NCBI RefSeq assembly: GCF_014192515.1
Contig: NZ_JACHYB010000001.1
Coordinates: 1,178,001 to 1,242,000, forward strand
Direction of reading: 5' to 3'
DNA: 64,000 bases
Source: Microbacter margulisiae
GTDB lineage: Bacteria; Bacteroidota; Bacteroidia; Bacteroidales; Paludibacteraceae
Below, in pieces: positions 27,397 through 37,968 of the stretch (the first letter of the stretch is position 1; each line of letters starts with the position of its first letter). Both the position numbers and the translations under genes were made by a program. The notes under the pieces are model-generated. The model was not told where the DNA came from. It ran no database searches and saw only the letters and a program-made list of their open reading frames with translations.

Positions 27397-27795
27397 ATGC
27401 TACTATTCTTCAAAAGATACTGGAAGACTATCATAGTACTCCTTGTCATATTTTATTTGTCGGCTGCTCCAGCTTCAACGTTTGCGGGCATTCCCTCATT
27501 CCCCAACGAAGATAAGCTGGTACATTTCATGATGTATTTCGGTTTTGCCCTGATGCTGTTTTGGGAATATTCCTCAACCTATGGCATTTCTGTGATTCAT
27601 CAGACAAAGACCGTCTTGCTTATCATCGGAATACCCGCGATCTGGGGAGGCAGCATGGAGTTATTCCAGTTGTTTTTCACCACTACCCGCGATGCTGAAT
27701 GGCTGGACGAATTAGCAGACGCCATAGGGGCAACTGCCGGTTATTTCATAGGCAGGTGGTTGTTGGCTATTTATTATAATCATAAAGCCAGATGA
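27397..27795 (+). CDS. VanZ-family membrane protein
   Basis: The 132-residue protein has four predicted membrane helices and the VanZ-like features FPNEDKLVHFMMYFGFALML and DAEWLDELADAIGATAGY. VanZ-type proteins are linked to teicoplanin resistance in some Gram-positives, but most homologues have no known function. The last four bases overlap the dprA start (ATGA), so the two genes are translationally coupled. Confidence 0.8.
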   Translation: MLLFFKRYWKTIIVLLVIFYLSAAPASTFAGIPSFPNEDKLVHFMMYFGFALMLFWEYSSTYGISVIHQTKTVLLIIGIPAIWGGSMELFQLFFTTTRDAEWLDELADAIGATAGYFIGRWLLAIYYNHKAR

Positions 27796-28904
27796 ACGAA
27801 TCCTCCCTGCGCTACTATATCGGATTAACGCTGATAAAAGGGATTGGTCCCATATTGGCAAAAAATCTGATTGCTTTCTTAGGAAGTGCAGAAGCCGTAT
27901 TCAAAGAAAAAGCGTCCACTCTGGAAAAAATACCTGGTATAGGTACGATACTGGCAACCATCATTGCTGACCAGGCGTCCACTGCATTAGCCTTAGCGGA
28001 TAAAGAACTTGAATACATACATGCACATCATATCCGGCCTTTAATCTTTTCAGAGCAAGACTATCCATTTCGGCTAAAAGAATGTGACGACTCACCTATT
28101 GTGCTCTATTATGATGGCACTATCAATTTGAATGACGGCCATTTTATTGCTTTTGTCGGCACACGAATGCCAACTGACTATGGCAAAAGTTGGTGTACGT
28201 CTATGATTGAAGAACTGGCACAAAAACTTTCCAATATTATAATTGTCAGTGGGTTGGCGTATGGAATTGACATTACGGCACATAAAGTAGCCTTGAAAAA
28301 CGAAATCCCCACCATTGGTGTGGTAGCTCATGGATTAGATCGTATCTACCCTGCAACACATACTCCCATTGGCAATAAAATGGCTAAAAATGGAGGTATT
28401 GTGAGTGAATATTCCACAGGCACAAATCCAGATAGACCTAATTTCGTGCAACGTAACCGCATTATAGCAGGATTGTCCGATGCAATTATCATTGTAGAAT
28501 CAGCAGCACGGGGCGGAGCGTTATTAACCGCCGAAGCGGCCAATAGCTACAACCGTGATGTATTCGCTCTTCCTGGTCGTATTGGTGATATTCGTTCTGA
28601 AGGCTGCAACAACCTGATCAAAGAAAATAAAGCCATGCTAATTGGATCATCTACCGATTTACTCAATGCTATGAATTGGGAATCAAAAGATAACGTTTCA
28701 ACTCAGCAAACGCTTTTTAGCGATTTAAACCAAGATGAACAGACAATACTGACGCTTTTGCGCAAAAGCGAAGGATTACAAATCAATCAACTTACAGTCC
28801 AAACTCAATGGCCTGTGGAGAAACTGTTTTCCATGTTGCTTGAAATGGAATTCAAAGGAATTATACGAGTACTACCGGGCAATGTATATAAGGCTGTTAC
28901 GTAA
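27792..28904 (+). CDS. dprA: DNA processing protein DprA
   Basis: DprA protects incoming single-stranded DNA and loads RecA during natural transformation. The 370-residue protein has an N-terminal helix-hairpin-helix-like region (IPGIGTILATII), then the Rossmann-fold core with FVGTRMPTDYG, IVSGLAYGIDITAH, PDRPNFVQRNRIIAGLS and ARGGALLTAEAA, all DprA signatures. The C-terminal winged-helix domain (residues 305-368) is present. It overlaps vanZ by 4 bp. Confidence 0.93.
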   Translation: MNESSLRYYIGLTLIKGIGPILAKNLIAFLGSAEAVFKEKASTLEKIPGIGTILATIIADQASTALALADKELEYIHAHHIRPLIFSEQDYPFRLKECDDSPIVLYYDGTINLNDGHFIAFVGTRMPTDYGKSWCTSMIEELAQKLSNIIIVSGLAYGIDITAHKVALKNEIPTIGVVAHGLDRIYPATHTPIGNKMAKNGGIVSEYSTGTNPDRPNFVQRNRIIAGLSDAIIIVESAARGGALLTAEAANSYNRDVFALPGRIGDIRSEGCNNLIKENKAMLIGSSTDLLNAMNWESKDNVSTQQTLFSDLNQDEQTILTLLRKSEGLQINQLTVQTQWPVEKLFSMLLEMEFKGIIRVLPGNVYKAVT

Positions 28905-28916
28905 AACATTTCTGTT

Positions 28917-28945
28917 TTTGTTATAAAAATCATTTTGTACCTTTG
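28917..28945 (+). promoter_or_regulatory. Promoter of the XRE-cupin operon
   Basis: TTTG at 28917-28920 and TACCTTTG at 28938-28945 are 17 bp apart. The -7 box lies between two copies of TTATAAAAATsATT, at 28921-28934 and 28952-28965. Confidence 0.6.
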
Positions 28946-28965
28946 TTTTTCTTATAAAAATGATT
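28921..28965. promoter_or_regulatory. Paired operator-like repeats at the XRE-cupin promoter
   Basis: TTATAAAAATCATT (28921-28934) and TTATAAAAATGATT (28952-28965) are near-identical direct repeats 31 bp apart, covering the -33/-7 spacer and the start region. They are candidate sites for autoregulation by the adjacent XRE protein. Confidence 0.45.
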
Positions 28966-29045
28966 GTTTTGGCAAGTAAAAGCATCATTTTTAAACCGCT
29001 AAAGAGTATAGTTTTATAAGCATTCTACTATTCATTTTAACACGC

Positions 29046-29621
29046 ATGACAAACGAAACTTCTATTGGATCCAAGATCACTACCATCCGAGAAAGTAAAC
29101 AACTCACAAAAGAGACATTAGCAGAACGTTCCGGTTTATCCGTTGAACAAGTTGAAGCCATCGAAAATAATAGTACAATCGCATCACTATATGTATTGCT
29201 AAAGATTGCAAGGGCCTTAGGAGTACGGTTGGGAACCTTTTTAGATGATACGACCAGCAATGAACCTATTATTGTTAGTAAGCAAGAAGCTAAACCGACT
29301 ATTAGTTTCTCTACACAAAATACACCTAGCCAAGCCCATTTGAAATTTTATTCACTAGCAGGAGGAAAGGCTGATCGTCACCTCGAACCGTTTCTGATTG
29401 ATGTGCTACCGGCAGAAGAACAAACGTTAAGTTCCTCATCCCATGAAGGAGAAGAATTTGTATATGTGATTTCGGGAAAAATTACAGTACGTTATGCACA
29501 AAATGTTTATAATCTTCAGGTTGGCGACAGCATTTATTACGATTCAATTGTCTCTCACCTGATTGTATCTGCTGTTGACGAACCAGCCAAAGTATTGGCA
29601 GTACTTTATACCCCCGCATGA
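29046..29621 (+). CDS. XRE-family regulator with C-terminal cupin domain
   Basis: The 191-residue protein has a helix-turn-helix at residues 8-62 (including TLAERSGLSVEQVEAIEN) and a cupin ligand-binding domain at about 115-188 (HEGEEFVYVISGKITVRY and LQVGDSIYYDS). Such MerR/HipB-like cupin regulators bind a small molecule and control adjacent metabolic genes. It is first in a three-gene operon with a creatininase-family enzyme (23 bp downstream) and an acyl-CoA synthetase. The ligand is unknown; a product of the two enzymes is a reasonable guess. Confidence 0.88.
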   Translation: MTNETSIGSKITTIRESKQLTKETLAERSGLSVEQVEAIENNSTIASLYVLLKIARALGVRLGTFLDDTTSNEPIIVSKQEAKPTISFSTQNTPSQAHLKFYSLAGGKADRHLEPFLIDVLPAEEQTLSSSSHEGEEFVYVISGKITVRYAQNVYNLQVGDSIYYDSIVSHLIVSAVDEPAKVLAVLYTPA

Positions 29622-29644
29622 GAACCTGAGAAAACAAATAAATA

Positions 29645-30418
29645 ATGCCTACAACCACACTAAACATACTATCGTTACAAACCATACGGGATAAAAAGAT
29701 TGACCTTCTTTTGTTACCTTGGGGTGCAACTGAGCCTCATAACTTGCATTTACCTTACGGGACAGATACTATCCTCAGCAATGACATAGCTGTGGAAGCC
29801 GCACAAAAAATTGTAAACAAAGGTGTGACAGCTATCATATTACCACCTGTGCCTTTTGGTTCCCAAAATCCGGGGCAAACAGGACAACCGTTGTGTATTC
29901 ATGCCAGATATGAAACCCAAAAAGCAATTCTTTCGGATATTATTGCATCGATGAATCGACAACATTTCGACAAACTGGTCTTAATCAATGGTCATGGCGG
30001 CAATTCTTTCAAAAACATGATACGGGACTTGGCTGTCGATTTTCCTAAAATTACCATTGTGGTAGTAGACTGGTTTGCCATCGTTCCGCAATCATCTTAT
30101 TTCGAAAATAAGGATGATCATGCCGGGGAAATGGAAACTTCTGTTATGCTCCATTTTCACCCAGAATGGGTATTACCACTGTCGCAAGCCGGAGATGGGA
30201 TAGAAACTCCATTTAATATCGCTGCGCTAAACGAAAAAACAGGTTGGACACCCCGACATTGGAATCTCGCGACGTCTGATACAGGCATCGGCAATCCTAA
30301 AGCATCTACTGCAGAAAAAGGAGCCAAATATGTTGATGCAGTTACTGATAAAATTGCTATCTTACTAGAACAATTGGCCAAAAATGAATTATACCCCCAT
30401 CCAAACAATGTCCTCTAA
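29645..30418 (+). CDS. Creatininase-family amidohydrolase
   Basis: The 257-residue protein has the metal-binding motifs of the creatininase family: WGATEPHNLHLPYGTDT near residue 25, VLINGHGGNSF near 114, and DDHAGEMETS near 157. Members hydrolyse cyclic amides or act in cofactor and nucleotide-analogue pathways; creatinine itself is rarely the substrate. It lies 23 bp after the regulator and 3 bp before the acyl-CoA synthetase. The specific substrate cannot be named from sequence. Confidence 0.85.
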   Translation: MPTTTLNILSLQTIRDKKIDLLLLPWGATEPHNLHLPYGTDTILSNDIAVEAAQKIVNKGVTAIILPPVPFGSQNPGQTGQPLCIHARYETQKAILSDIIASMNRQHFDKLVLINGHGGNSFKNMIRDLAVDFPKITIVVVDWFAIVPQSSYFENKDDHAGEMETSVMLHFHPEWVLPLSQAGDGIETPFNIAALNEKTGWTPRHWNLATSDTGIGNPKASTAEKGAKYVDAVTDKIAILLEQLAKNELYPHPNNVL

Positions 30419-30421
30419 CTC

Positions 30422-32074
30422 ATGAATCAATTATCAGAAAAAACCATTGGAGAATGGCTTGAATACTGGGCAGAGAAAACTCCTGATAGAGAATGTATAG
30501 TCTATTCCGATCGTAATTTACGTTTTACATGGCAACAGTTTAACGAACGTGTGGATACATTGGCCAAAAGTATGATTTCACTCGGAATTAAAACAGGCGA
30601 TCATGTAGGTGTATGGGCACAAAATGTTCCCGATTGGATGACGATTCTTTATGCTTCTGCAAAAATTGGAGCTATTACTGTTACGGTCAATACCAATTAC
30701 AAGCAGCACGAATTGGAATACGTAATTAAAAATTCCGATATGCATACGCTTTTCCTAACCAATGGGACATTTGACACAGATTATATTGAGATGATTTACG
30801 GGCTGATACCCGAATTGAAAAGCTGTCAACGCGGATATCTGGTCAATGAGCGTTTCCCAAAACTACAAAACGTAGTGTATATCGGTCAAGAAAAATTCAG
30901 GGGAATGTATTCAACAGCCGAATTGTTGTTGCTTGGTAAAACCCAGGATGATCAACCTTTACTGGAAGCAAAAAAGGCAGTCAACTGCCACGATGTCACG
31001 AATATGCAATATACTTCAGGAACCACAGGATTCCCTAAAGGAGTAATGTTGACTCACTATAATATTGTAAATGACGGTTATATAACCGGCGAAAACATGG
31101 CTTTTACCGAAACCGACAAACTATGCATTTGTGTGCCTCTCTTTCATTGCTTTGGTATCGTTTTAGCAGGAATGAACTGTCTCACACATGGAAGCACGCA
31201 AGTTATGGTAGAACGGTTTGATCCATTAGTAGTTCTGGCATCAATTCATAAAGAGCGTTGCACTGCAGTGTATGGTGTTCCGACAATGTTTATTGCAGAA
31301 CTGAATCATCCTATGTTCGACCTTTTCGATCTGACTTCATTAAGGACAGGCATCATGGCAGGTTCGCTTTGCCCTATTGAACTTATGAAACGGGTCTCAG
31401 AACAGATGCATATGACCATTACCAGTGTTTATGGACTGACCGAAAGTTCTCCGGGAATGACTCAAACTCGTATCACAGATTCGTTTGAAACCCGTTGTAC
31501 AACGGTAGGACGAGACTATCCGTTTGTAGAAGTACAGGTCATTGACCCTGAAACCGGAAAAGAATGTCCTGTTGGTGTCCAGGGAGAATTATGCTGCAGA
31601 GGATTTAATGTGATGAAAGGTTATTATAAAAACCCGGAAGCCACGGCTGAAGTTATTGATCAAAAAGGATTTCTACATTCTGGCGACTTAGGAGTAAAAG
31701 ATACCGATGGAAATTATCGGGTTACCGGACGCATTAAAGACATGATTATTAGAGGAGGAGAAAATATATACCCACGTGAGGTAGAAGAATTTCTTTATCA
31801 ATTACCGAATATCCACGATGTTCAGGTTGTTGGCATTCCTTCCGAAAAATACGGAGAAGAAGTAGGAGCCTTTTTCATTCTCAAAGAGGGCACTAATCTC
31901 ACAGAAGAAGAAATTCGGGATTTTTGCCGTGGAAAAATTTCACGTTACAAAATCCCGAAATATTATTTCTTTGTCGATCATTTTCCAATGACCGGCAGCG
32001 GTAAAATCCAAAAATATAAACTAAAAGATATTGGATTAAACCTGCTGAAAGAACAAGGGATTGATGTGATTTAA
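30422..32074 (+). CDS. AMP-dependent acyl-CoA synthetase
   Basis: The 550-residue adenylate-forming enzyme activates a carboxylic acid to its CoA thioester. Visible motifs are the P-loop [16 protein letters not shown] (near residue 198), the YGLTESSPG segment (near 338), [26 protein letters not shown] (near 440) and the catalytic lysine in [11 protein letters not shown] near the C-terminus. It resembles the medium/long-chain fatty-acid group. It ends the XRE-cupin operon and converges with recQ; the two stop codons are 5 bp apart. Confidence 0.9.
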   Translation: MNQLSEKTIGEWLEYWAEKTPDRECIVYSDRNLRFTWQQFNERVDTLAKSMISLGIKTGDHVGVWAQNVPDWMTILYASAKIGAITVTVNTNYKQHELEYVIKNSDMHTLFLTNGTFDTDYIEMIYGLIPELKSCQRGYLVNERFPKLQNVVYIGQEKFRGMYSTAELLLLGKTQDDQPLLEAKKAVNCHDVTNMQYTSGTTGFPKGVMLTHYNIVNDGYITGENMAFTETDKLCICVPLFHCFGIVLAGMNCLTHGSTQVMVERFDPLVVLASIHKERCTAVYGVPTMFIAELNHPMFDLFDLTSLRTGIMAGSLCPIELMKRVSEQMHMTITSVYGLTESSPGMTQTRITDSFETRCTTVGRDYPFVEVQVIDPETGKECPVGVQGELCCRGFNVMKGYYKNPEATAEVIDQKGFLHSGDLGVKDTDGNYRVTGRIKDMIIRGGENIYPREVEEFLYQLPNIHDVQVVGIPSEKYGEEVGAFFILKEGTNLTEEEIRDFCRGKISRYKIPKYYFFVDHFPMTGSGKIQKYKLKDIGLNLLKEQGIDVI

Positions 32075-32081
32075 TCACATC
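32063..32081. terminator. Palindrome spanning two convergent gene ends
   Basis: GATGTGATT-T-AATCACATC is a perfect inverted repeat that includes the acyl-CoA synthetase stop codon and touches the recQ stop. There is no T run, so any role as a bidirectional terminator is tentative. Confidence 0.4.
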
Positions 32082-34266
32082 AGTTTCCCATTTCAGAAAG
32101 AAATTTGACACGAACAAGGCGTACTTCTTCTTCGCTGAAGTCTTCTTCTCCCAATTCATTCATAGCATCAGCCAGATCATCTGACTCGGCTTCACGAAAA
32201 TATTCAACGATATCATTAATGTGATCGTCATCCATAATTTCGTGCAAAAAATAATCAATATTTATTTTCGTTCCCGAATAAACTATTGCTTCCACCTCAT
32301 CCAAAAGTTCTTCAAAATCAAGTCCTTTTGACTCAGCTAAATCATCTAAAGCCACTTTCCGATCAATAGCCTGAATGATGGCTACTTTTAGTTTTGATTT
32401 GTTTGCAACTGTGCGAACACGCAAATCTTCAGGACGTTCAATTTCATTTTCAGTCACATGCCTTTTAATTAAAGCAACAAATGGTTCTCCATATCTTTTT
32501 GCTTTACCTGACCCAACACCCGGGACATTCTGAAGCTCGTCAATATTAATAGGATAAGTGGTCGCCATGGCTTCCAACGAAGGATCCTGAAATATTACAT
32601 AAGGAGGGAGTCCAAACTGCTTTGAAAGCTTCTTTCTCAGATCAATCAACATTGAATATAAAGCAGGATCGACAGCGCTTGTCCCAGCACCTCGCATTGG
32701 CGCTTCTTCTTCATCTTCTTCAAAATCAGCATTTTTTACAACTAAAAATGAAGTAGGACTAGCCATATATTTTTTGCCTTTTGCTGTAATCTTGAGTAAT
32801 CCGTAATTTTCAATGTCTTTTTCTAGGAAACCTGCTAACATCGCTTGACGAATAATAGCTTCCAAAAAATTCGCATCTTCATCCTGAACAGTTCCAAATT
32901 GCTCGATTTCATCATGATGATACGATTTAATATCTTCAGTTTCAACGCCTCGAAGCACATTGATTATATAATCCGATTTAAATTTCTCTTTTAGTAAATT
33001 AATCGTCTCCATAATCGACAACAATAAGTCCTGAGCTTCAATTTGTTTCTTAGGATGTAAACAGTTGTCACAACTCCCGCAATTTTCCTCCATATATTCT
33101 TCTCCAAAATAATGTAATAATACTTTTCTTCTACACACTGAAGTTTCAGCATAAGCTTGGGTTTCAAGCAATAATTGACGGCCAATTTCCTGCTCTGCTA
33201 CCGGCTTTCCCTGCATGAATTTTTCTAATTTCTGTAAATCCTTGATTGAATAAAATGCAATACAAACACCTTCACCTCCATCACGCCCGGCACGTCCGGT
33301 TTCCTGATAATATCCTTCCAGACTTTTAGGAATTTCGTAATGTATCACAAAACGAACATCTGATTTGTCAATTCCCATTCCAAATGCAATTGTTGCAACA
33401 ATTACCTGGGCCTTGTCCATTAAAAATTTATCCTGGTTTTCTGCTCTCACTGTACTATCCAAACCTGCATGGTAAGGTAATGCAGCTATCCCATTCACCT
33501 GTAAAGTCTCTGCTAACTCTTCTACTTTTTTCCGGCTTAGGCAATAAATAATCCCAGCTTTTTTGGGTTGAGTACGTATGAATTTAATAATTTCTTTATC
33601 GACCTCAGATGTTTTTGGCCTTACTTCATAATAAAGATTGGAGCGATTGAAGGATGATTTAAACAAGTTGGCATCCAACATACCCAAATTTTTCAGAATA
33701 TCATGTTCCACCTTTGGAGTAGCACTAGCTGTCAAAGCAATAATAGGTGCAACCCCAATTTCATTGACAATAGAACGAATCCTGCGATATTCAGGGCGAA
33801 AATCATGACCCCATTCCGAAATACAGTGCGCTTCATCGACGGCATAAAAAGAGATTTTCAATTGACCCAAAAACTCAATGTTCTCATCCTTCGTCAAGGA
33901 TTCAGGGGCGACATACAACATTTTTGTCTTACCAGACAGAATATCTTCTTTGACGGCATCAATAGAAGCTCGCGTTAACGATGAATTTAGGAAATGAGCA
34001 ATCCCGTCTTCTGCACTTACACTCCTAATGACATCAACCTGATTTTTCATCAAAGCAATCAAAGGAGAAATAATAATTGCAGTGCCGGGCATAATTAAAG
34101 CCGGTAACTGATAACATAACGACTTTCCACCTCCTGTTGGCATTAACACAAAAGTATCTTTCCCGGCCAATAAATTTTGTATGATCGTTTCCTGATTCCC
34201 CTTGAACGTATCAAATCCAAAGTACTTTTTAAGTTGCTCCGTCAATTCGGAATGCTCTTTTACCAT
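32080..34266 (-). CDS. recQ: ATP-dependent DNA helicase RecQ
   Basis: RecQ unwinds DNA 3'-5' in recombination and repair. The 728-residue protein has Walker A PTGGGKSLCYQLPAL, the DEAH-type box VDEAHCISEWGHDFRPEY, the helicase C motif QETGRAGRDG, a zinc site (CRRKVLLHYFGEEY then CGSCDNC), a winged helix, and an HRDC domain (VPGVGSGKAKRYGEPFV). About 100 acidic residues follow the HRDC domain. The start is ATG 34266 (MVKEHSELTEQL); the longer open frame from 34302 has an N-terminus unlike the family. Confidence 0.93.
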   Translation of the reverse strand: MVKEHSELTEQLKKYFGFDTFKGNQETIIQNLLAGKDTFVLMPTGGGKSLCYQLPALIMPGTAIIISPLIALMKNQVDVIRSVSAEDGIAHFLNSSLTRASIDAVKEDILSGKTKMLYVAPESLTKDENIEFLGQLKISFYAVDEAHCISEWGHDFRPEYRRIRSIVNEIGVAPIIALTASATPKVEHDILKNLGMLDANLFKSSFNRSNLYYEVRPKTSEVDKEIIKFIRTQPKKAGIIYCLSRKKVEELAETLQVNGIAALPYHAGLDSTVRAENQDKFLMDKAQVIVATIAFGMGIDKSDVRFVIHYEIPKSLEGYYQETGRAGRDGGEGVCIAFYSIKDLQKLEKFMQGKPVAEQEIGRQLLLETQAYAETSVCRRKVLLHYFGEEYMEENCGSCDNCLHPKKQIEAQDLLLSIMETINLLKEKFKSDYIINVLRGVETEDIKSYHHDEIEQFGTVQDEDANFLEAIIRQAMLAGFLEKDIENYGLLKITAKGKKYMASPTSFLVVKNADFEEDEEEAPMRGAGTSAVDPALYSMLIDLRKKLSKQFGLPPYVIFQDPSLEAMATTYPINIDELQNVPGVGSGKAKRYGEPFVALIKRHVTENEIERPEDLRVRTVANKSKLKVAIIQAIDRKVALDDLAESKGLDFEELLDEVEAIVYSGTKINIDYFLHEIMDDDHINDIVEYFREAESDDLADAMNELGEEDFSEEEVRLVRVKFLSEMGN

Positions 34267-34690
34267 AAAAAATAAACAGTCAAATGATTTGTTTTCATGC
34301 AATTAAATTAGAAAATAAAACTACGATACATGGTGAAAGCAGACAATAAAATAAGTAATTTTCATCATGTGTATGTTTGTATTATTCTTAATTGATGCCT
34401 TGCAATGCATGTTATATGTCAACTTTACAAGATTTTTTTTGTCTACAGGTTTCCCAAAACAAATTTATAAACAAGTTTTGCAAACAACCTAATTTTTGAA
34501 GCAAAAAATCAGTAATTCATTCAAATATATAGAATTTGCTCCATAAAAAAAACACAAATCACACATTCTCTTTATGTTATGAAATCTCACACAACTGATG
34601 ATAGCATGAAAAAACGCGAAATAGCACTCACAAAAGAACTATTCCGCGTTTTGTATCAGAAAAAACCTATATATTGCATTTAAAATCAAA
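34267..34690. other. Intergenic region between recQ and clpX
   Basis: AT-rich. It contains the clpX terminator (34605-34652). The rest is about 330 bp upstream of recQ with no clear coding potential or convincing promoter pair. Confidence 0.5.
34605..34652 (-). terminator. Terminator of the clpP-clpX operon
   Basis: On the minus strand AAAACGCGGAATAG pairs with CTATTTCGCGTTTT (one mismatch), followed by T residues. Confidence 0.8.
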
Positions 34691-35920
34691 CTAAGCAGAC
34701 AAAATTTTCAGACGCTCCATTTTTTCTTTTGCATACATCAAGGTAATGTGCAATTCTTTCTTGCGGGTAGATGGAATTTCGAACATAGCATCCATCATCA
34801 CCGTTTCCACAATGGAACGAAGGCCTCTAGCACCCAGCTTGAATTCAATAGCTTTATCAACAATGTAATCCAATACCTCATCCTCAAACTGAAGATTGAC
34901 ATGATCCATCTCAAAGAGCTTTTTGTACTGTTTAATAATCGAATTTTTGGGCTCAGTCAAAATTTGCCGCAATGAATCCCTATTTAACGAATCCAAATAA
35001 GTCAATACTGGCAATCGTCCTATAATTTCAGGAATTAATCCAAATGATTTCAAATCCTGAGGCGTAATGTACTGTAATAAATTCGAACGGTCGATGGTCT
35101 GCATATCACGGGTAGAACTATACCCTACCACGTGAGTATTAAGACGTTGGGCTATTTTTTTTTCAATACCGTCAAAAGCACCTCCAACCATAAATAAAAT
35201 ATGCTGCGTGTTAACAGCAATCATCCGTTGTTCGGGATGCTTTCGGCCACCTTGGGGAGGAACATTGACGATAGACCCTTCCAAAAGTTTCAATAATCCC
35301 TGTTGAACACCTTCTCCGCTAACATCCCGTGTAATTGATGGATTATCCCCTTTACGAGCTATCTTGTCAATTTCATCAATAAACACAATACCACGTTCAG
35401 CAGCTTTCACATCGTAATCGGCCACCTGTAGCAGTCGGGTCAGGATACTTTCAATATCTTCTCCAACATAACCAGCCTCAGTAAAGACTGTCGCATCCAC
35501 GATAGTAAAAGGAACATGTAACTGTCTGGCAATAGTTCGCGCCAACAGTGTTTTTCCTGTCCCGGTTGGACCAACCATAATGATGTTTGATTTTTCAATT
35601 TCCACATCATCTCCCAGATCTCGTTGCATCAATCTTTTGTAATGATTATATACGGCCACCGAAAGAAATTTCTTTGCTTCATCCTGACCGATTACATACT
35701 GATCAAGAAATGATTTGATTTCCTTAGGTTTAGGTAATGAATCATTTTGAAATTTCAAATCTGATGAGGGTTTCTTGGAAAATTCGAGCACAAGATCGTG
35801 AGCCATTTCGACACACTGTGTACAAATAGCGCCTTCCAATCCTGTAATCAACGATCCTACTTCCGATTCAGGTCGTCCGCACATAGAACAAAATCGATCG
35901 TGAACAATTCTTTTTGCCAT
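34691..35920 (-). CDS. clpX: ATP-dependent Clp protease, ATPase subunit ClpX
   Basis: ClpX unfolds substrates and feeds them to ClpP. The 409-residue protein has an N-terminal zinc-binding domain ([15 protein letters not shown] ... ICTQC), Walker A GPTGTGKT near residue 117, Walker [12 protein letters not shown], and the pore-loop GYVGED segment. Its gene follows clpP by 12 bp in the same operon. Confidence 0.96.
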   Translation of the reverse strand: MAKRIVHDRFCSMCGRPESEVGSLITGLEGAICTQCVEMAHDLVLEFSKKPSSDLKFQNDSLPKPKEIKSFLDQYVIGQDEAKKFLSVAVYNHYKRLMQRDLGDDVEIEKSNIIMVGPTGTGKTLLARTIARQLHVPFTIVDATVFTEAGYVGEDIESILTRLLQVADYDVKAAERGIVFIDEIDKIARKGDNPSITRDVSGEGVQQGLLKLLEGSIVNVPPQGGRKHPEQRMIAVNTQHILFMVGGAFDGIEKKIAQRLNTHVVGYSSTRDMQTIDRSNLLQYITPQDLKSFGLIPEIIGRLPVLTYLDSLNRDSLRQILTEPKNSIIKQYKKLFEMDHVNLQFEDEVLDYIVDKAIEFKLGARGLRSIVETVMMDAMFEIPSTRKKELHITLMYAKEKMERLKILSA

Positions 35921-35932
35921 ATTAATATCACA

Positions 35933-36604
35933 TTAAAGCTTTTGCTCGCGCACCAAAACCTCATCAATCATACCATATTCTTTTGCTTCAGCAGCTGTCA
36001 TCCAATAATCACGATCAGAATCCTTTTCAATTCGTTCATACGGATTTCCGCTATGATCGGCAATAATGGTATATAATTCAGTTTTTAATTTTTGAATTTC
36101 ACGAGCAGTAATCTCAATGTCAGAAGCTTGTCCTTGCGCTCCGCCCATAGGTTGATGAATCATGATCCGCGAATGCTTCAAAGCAGAACGTTTTCCTTTA
36201 CTTCCGGCTACCAACAAAACAGCTCCCATAGATGCAGCCATTCCTGTACAAATTGTAGCTACTTTACTGCTTATAAACTGCATCGTGTCATAAATGCCCA
36301 ACCCTGCATATACTGAGCCTCCGGGCGTATTCAGGTAAATAGCAATATCTTTGCCTGGGTCAGAAGAATCAAGATAAAGAAGCTGGGCTTGTATTACATT
36401 AGCTACATAATCGTCAATGGGCAATCCAAGAAAAATAATGCGATCCATCATCAATCTGGAAAATACATCCATTTGTGTTACATTCAATTGTCTTTCTTCC
36501 AAAATGGAAGGAGAGATATAGCTATCTGAGAATGATGTATATTGATCTAAAGCAAGACCATTCATTCCCAAATGCTTCGTTGCAAATTTTCGAAAATCAT
36601 TCAT
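35933..36604 (-). CDS. clpP: ATP-dependent Clp protease, proteolytic subunit ClpP
   Basis: ClpP is the tetradecameric serine protease that works with ClpX. From ATG 36604 the protein has 223 residues. The catalytic triad is visible as Ser125 (GMAASMGAV), His150 (MIHQPMGG) and Asp199 (SDRDYWM). The start is chosen because [16 protein letters not shown] fits the family; an upstream ATG at 36652 would overlap the likely leader. tig, which often precedes clpP in other bacteria, is not here. Confidence 0.95.
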   Translation of the reverse strand: MNDFRKFATKHLGMNGLALDQYTSFSDSYISPSILEERQLNVTQMDVFSRLMMDRIIFLGLPIDDYVANVIQAQLLYLDSSDPGKDIAIYLNTPGGSVYAGLGIYDTMQFISSKVATICTGMAASMGAVLLVAGSKGKRSALKHSRIMIHQPMGGAQGQASDIEITAREIQKLKTELYTIIADHSGNPYERIEKDSDRDYWMTAAEAKEYGMIDEVLVREQKL

Positions 36605-36701
36605 TATGTTGAACTTTTTATTATATTCGGTCTGTATTGAATTAAAAATCACTGACCGTTAAAACACAAAAACGGCCACAAATTCAATTCAATAAGGATG
36701 G

Positions 36702-36732
36702 CAAAGATAACCCATTTTCAGTAAATGCCAAA
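36702..36732 (-). promoter_or_regulatory. Promoter of clpP-clpX
   Basis: On the minus strand TTTG (36729-36732) and TATCTTTG (36702-36709) are 19 bp apart. The leader is about 95 nt and contains a short CCGTT/AACGG inverted repeat. Confidence 0.7.
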
Positions 36733-36761
36733 AGTAATTTTTCTGTTTATATCGTCCCCAT

Positions 36762-37916
36762 TTATTCAAACATTCGTTTAAAATTTTGGAAAAACGAATG
36801 AGATGCGGTTGCTGATGGCTTTACATTTGGCGATTCGTTTAATTTTTCAATCAGTTTTTGCTCTTCTTTGGTCAATTTTTCGGGGACATACACACCTAAA
36901 TGCACCAACAGATCGCCATGTCCATAACGATTTACATCTGGTAATCCTTTACCGCGTAAACGTAAAACTTTTCCTGGTTGTGTACCTTGTTCGATTTTCA
37001 CTTTTACCTTTCCATCAATTGTCGGGACTTCAACAGTACCACCTAAAATAGCCGTTGTAAACGGAAGTAAAAGATTATAAACCAAATCATTTTCATCTCT
37101 GATTAATTGTGGATGTGGTTCCTCTTCCACGATAATCAACAAATCACCGTTTGTACCGCCGCGCCGCGCAGCATTGCCTTTCCCTCTAAGTGATAATTGC
37201 ATTCCTTCAGCTACTCCTGCAGGAATATTAATGCTAATTACCTCATCTTGTCTGACAACACCTTCGCCGTTACAATACGTACATTTTTTCGTAATGGTTT
37301 TCCCTTCGCCATTACATGTCGGACAGACGGATTGCGTTTGCATCATTCCTAAAATAGTCTGTTGCACACGCGTCACATGTCCTGTACCGTGACAGGTTGA
37401 GCATGTTGTTACATCGGTCGGGCTTTGAGCACCACTACCACCGCAATGAGAACAAGCAACATACTTATTCACCTTAATTTTTTTCTCAACACCACTGGCA
37501 ATTTCCTGTAAAGTAAGTCTAACCTTTACACGCAAATCGGATCCTCTATTATAACGCTGTCCGCTACTTCCAGAACCCCCGAATCCGCCAAAGCCTCCAA
37601 AATGCCCTCCAAAAATATCTCCGAAACGACTAAAAATATCATCCATAGAGAATTCCATACCGGCACCCTGAAAACCTCCTCCTGCGGCTCCACTAACACC
37701 AGCATGACCAAATTGGTCATATCGCTGACGTTTCTGAGGATCACTTAAAACCTCATAAGCTTCAGCTGCTTCTTTAAAATTTTCTTCAGCTGCTTTGTCG
37801 CCTGGGTTCTTATCAGGGTGAAACTTCAATGCCTGCTTGCGATAAGCCTTTTTAATCTCTTCGGCTGTTGCATCTTTCGAAACACCCAGTACTTCATAAA
37901 AATCTCTTTTCGTCAT
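36762..37916 (-). CDS. dnaJ: Chaperone protein DnaJ
   Basis: DnaJ stimulates DnaK and delivers unfolded clients. The 384-residue protein has a J domain with the HPD tripeptide (KFHPDKNPG), a Gly/Phe-rich linker (about residues 72-118), four zinc-finger repeats ([32 protein letters not shown]) and the C-terminal client-binding domain. It is downstream of grpE by 52 bp. dnaK is not in the window. Confidence 0.96.
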   Translation of the reverse strand: MTKRDFYEVLGVSKDATAEEIKKAYRKQALKFHPDKNPGDKAAEENFKEAAEAYEVLSDPQKRQRYDQFGHAGVSGAAGGGFQGAGMEFSMDDIFSRFGDIFGGHFGGFGGFGGSGSSGQRYNRGSDLRVKVRLTLQEIASGVEKKIKVNKYVACSHCGGSGAQSPTDVTTCSTCHGTGHVTRVQQTILGMMQTQSVCPTCNGEGKTITKKCTYCNGEGVVRQDEVISINIPAGVAEGMQLSLRGKGNAARRGGTNGDLLIIVEEEPHPQLIRDENDLVYNLLLPFTTAILGGTVEVPTIDGKVKVKIEQGTQPGKVLRLRGKGLPDVNRYGHGDLLVHLGVYVPEKLTKEEQKLIEKLNESPNVKPSATASHSFFQNFKRMFE

Positions 37917-37968
37917 GGTTCTATATGGTTTTTTAACAAATATACGCAGGATAGTTCAAACTGCACTA

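Noticed and set aside
34267..34302. Upstream start for recQ
   Set aside because: The family N-terminus begins at MVKEHSEL; the extra 12 residues have no counterpart.
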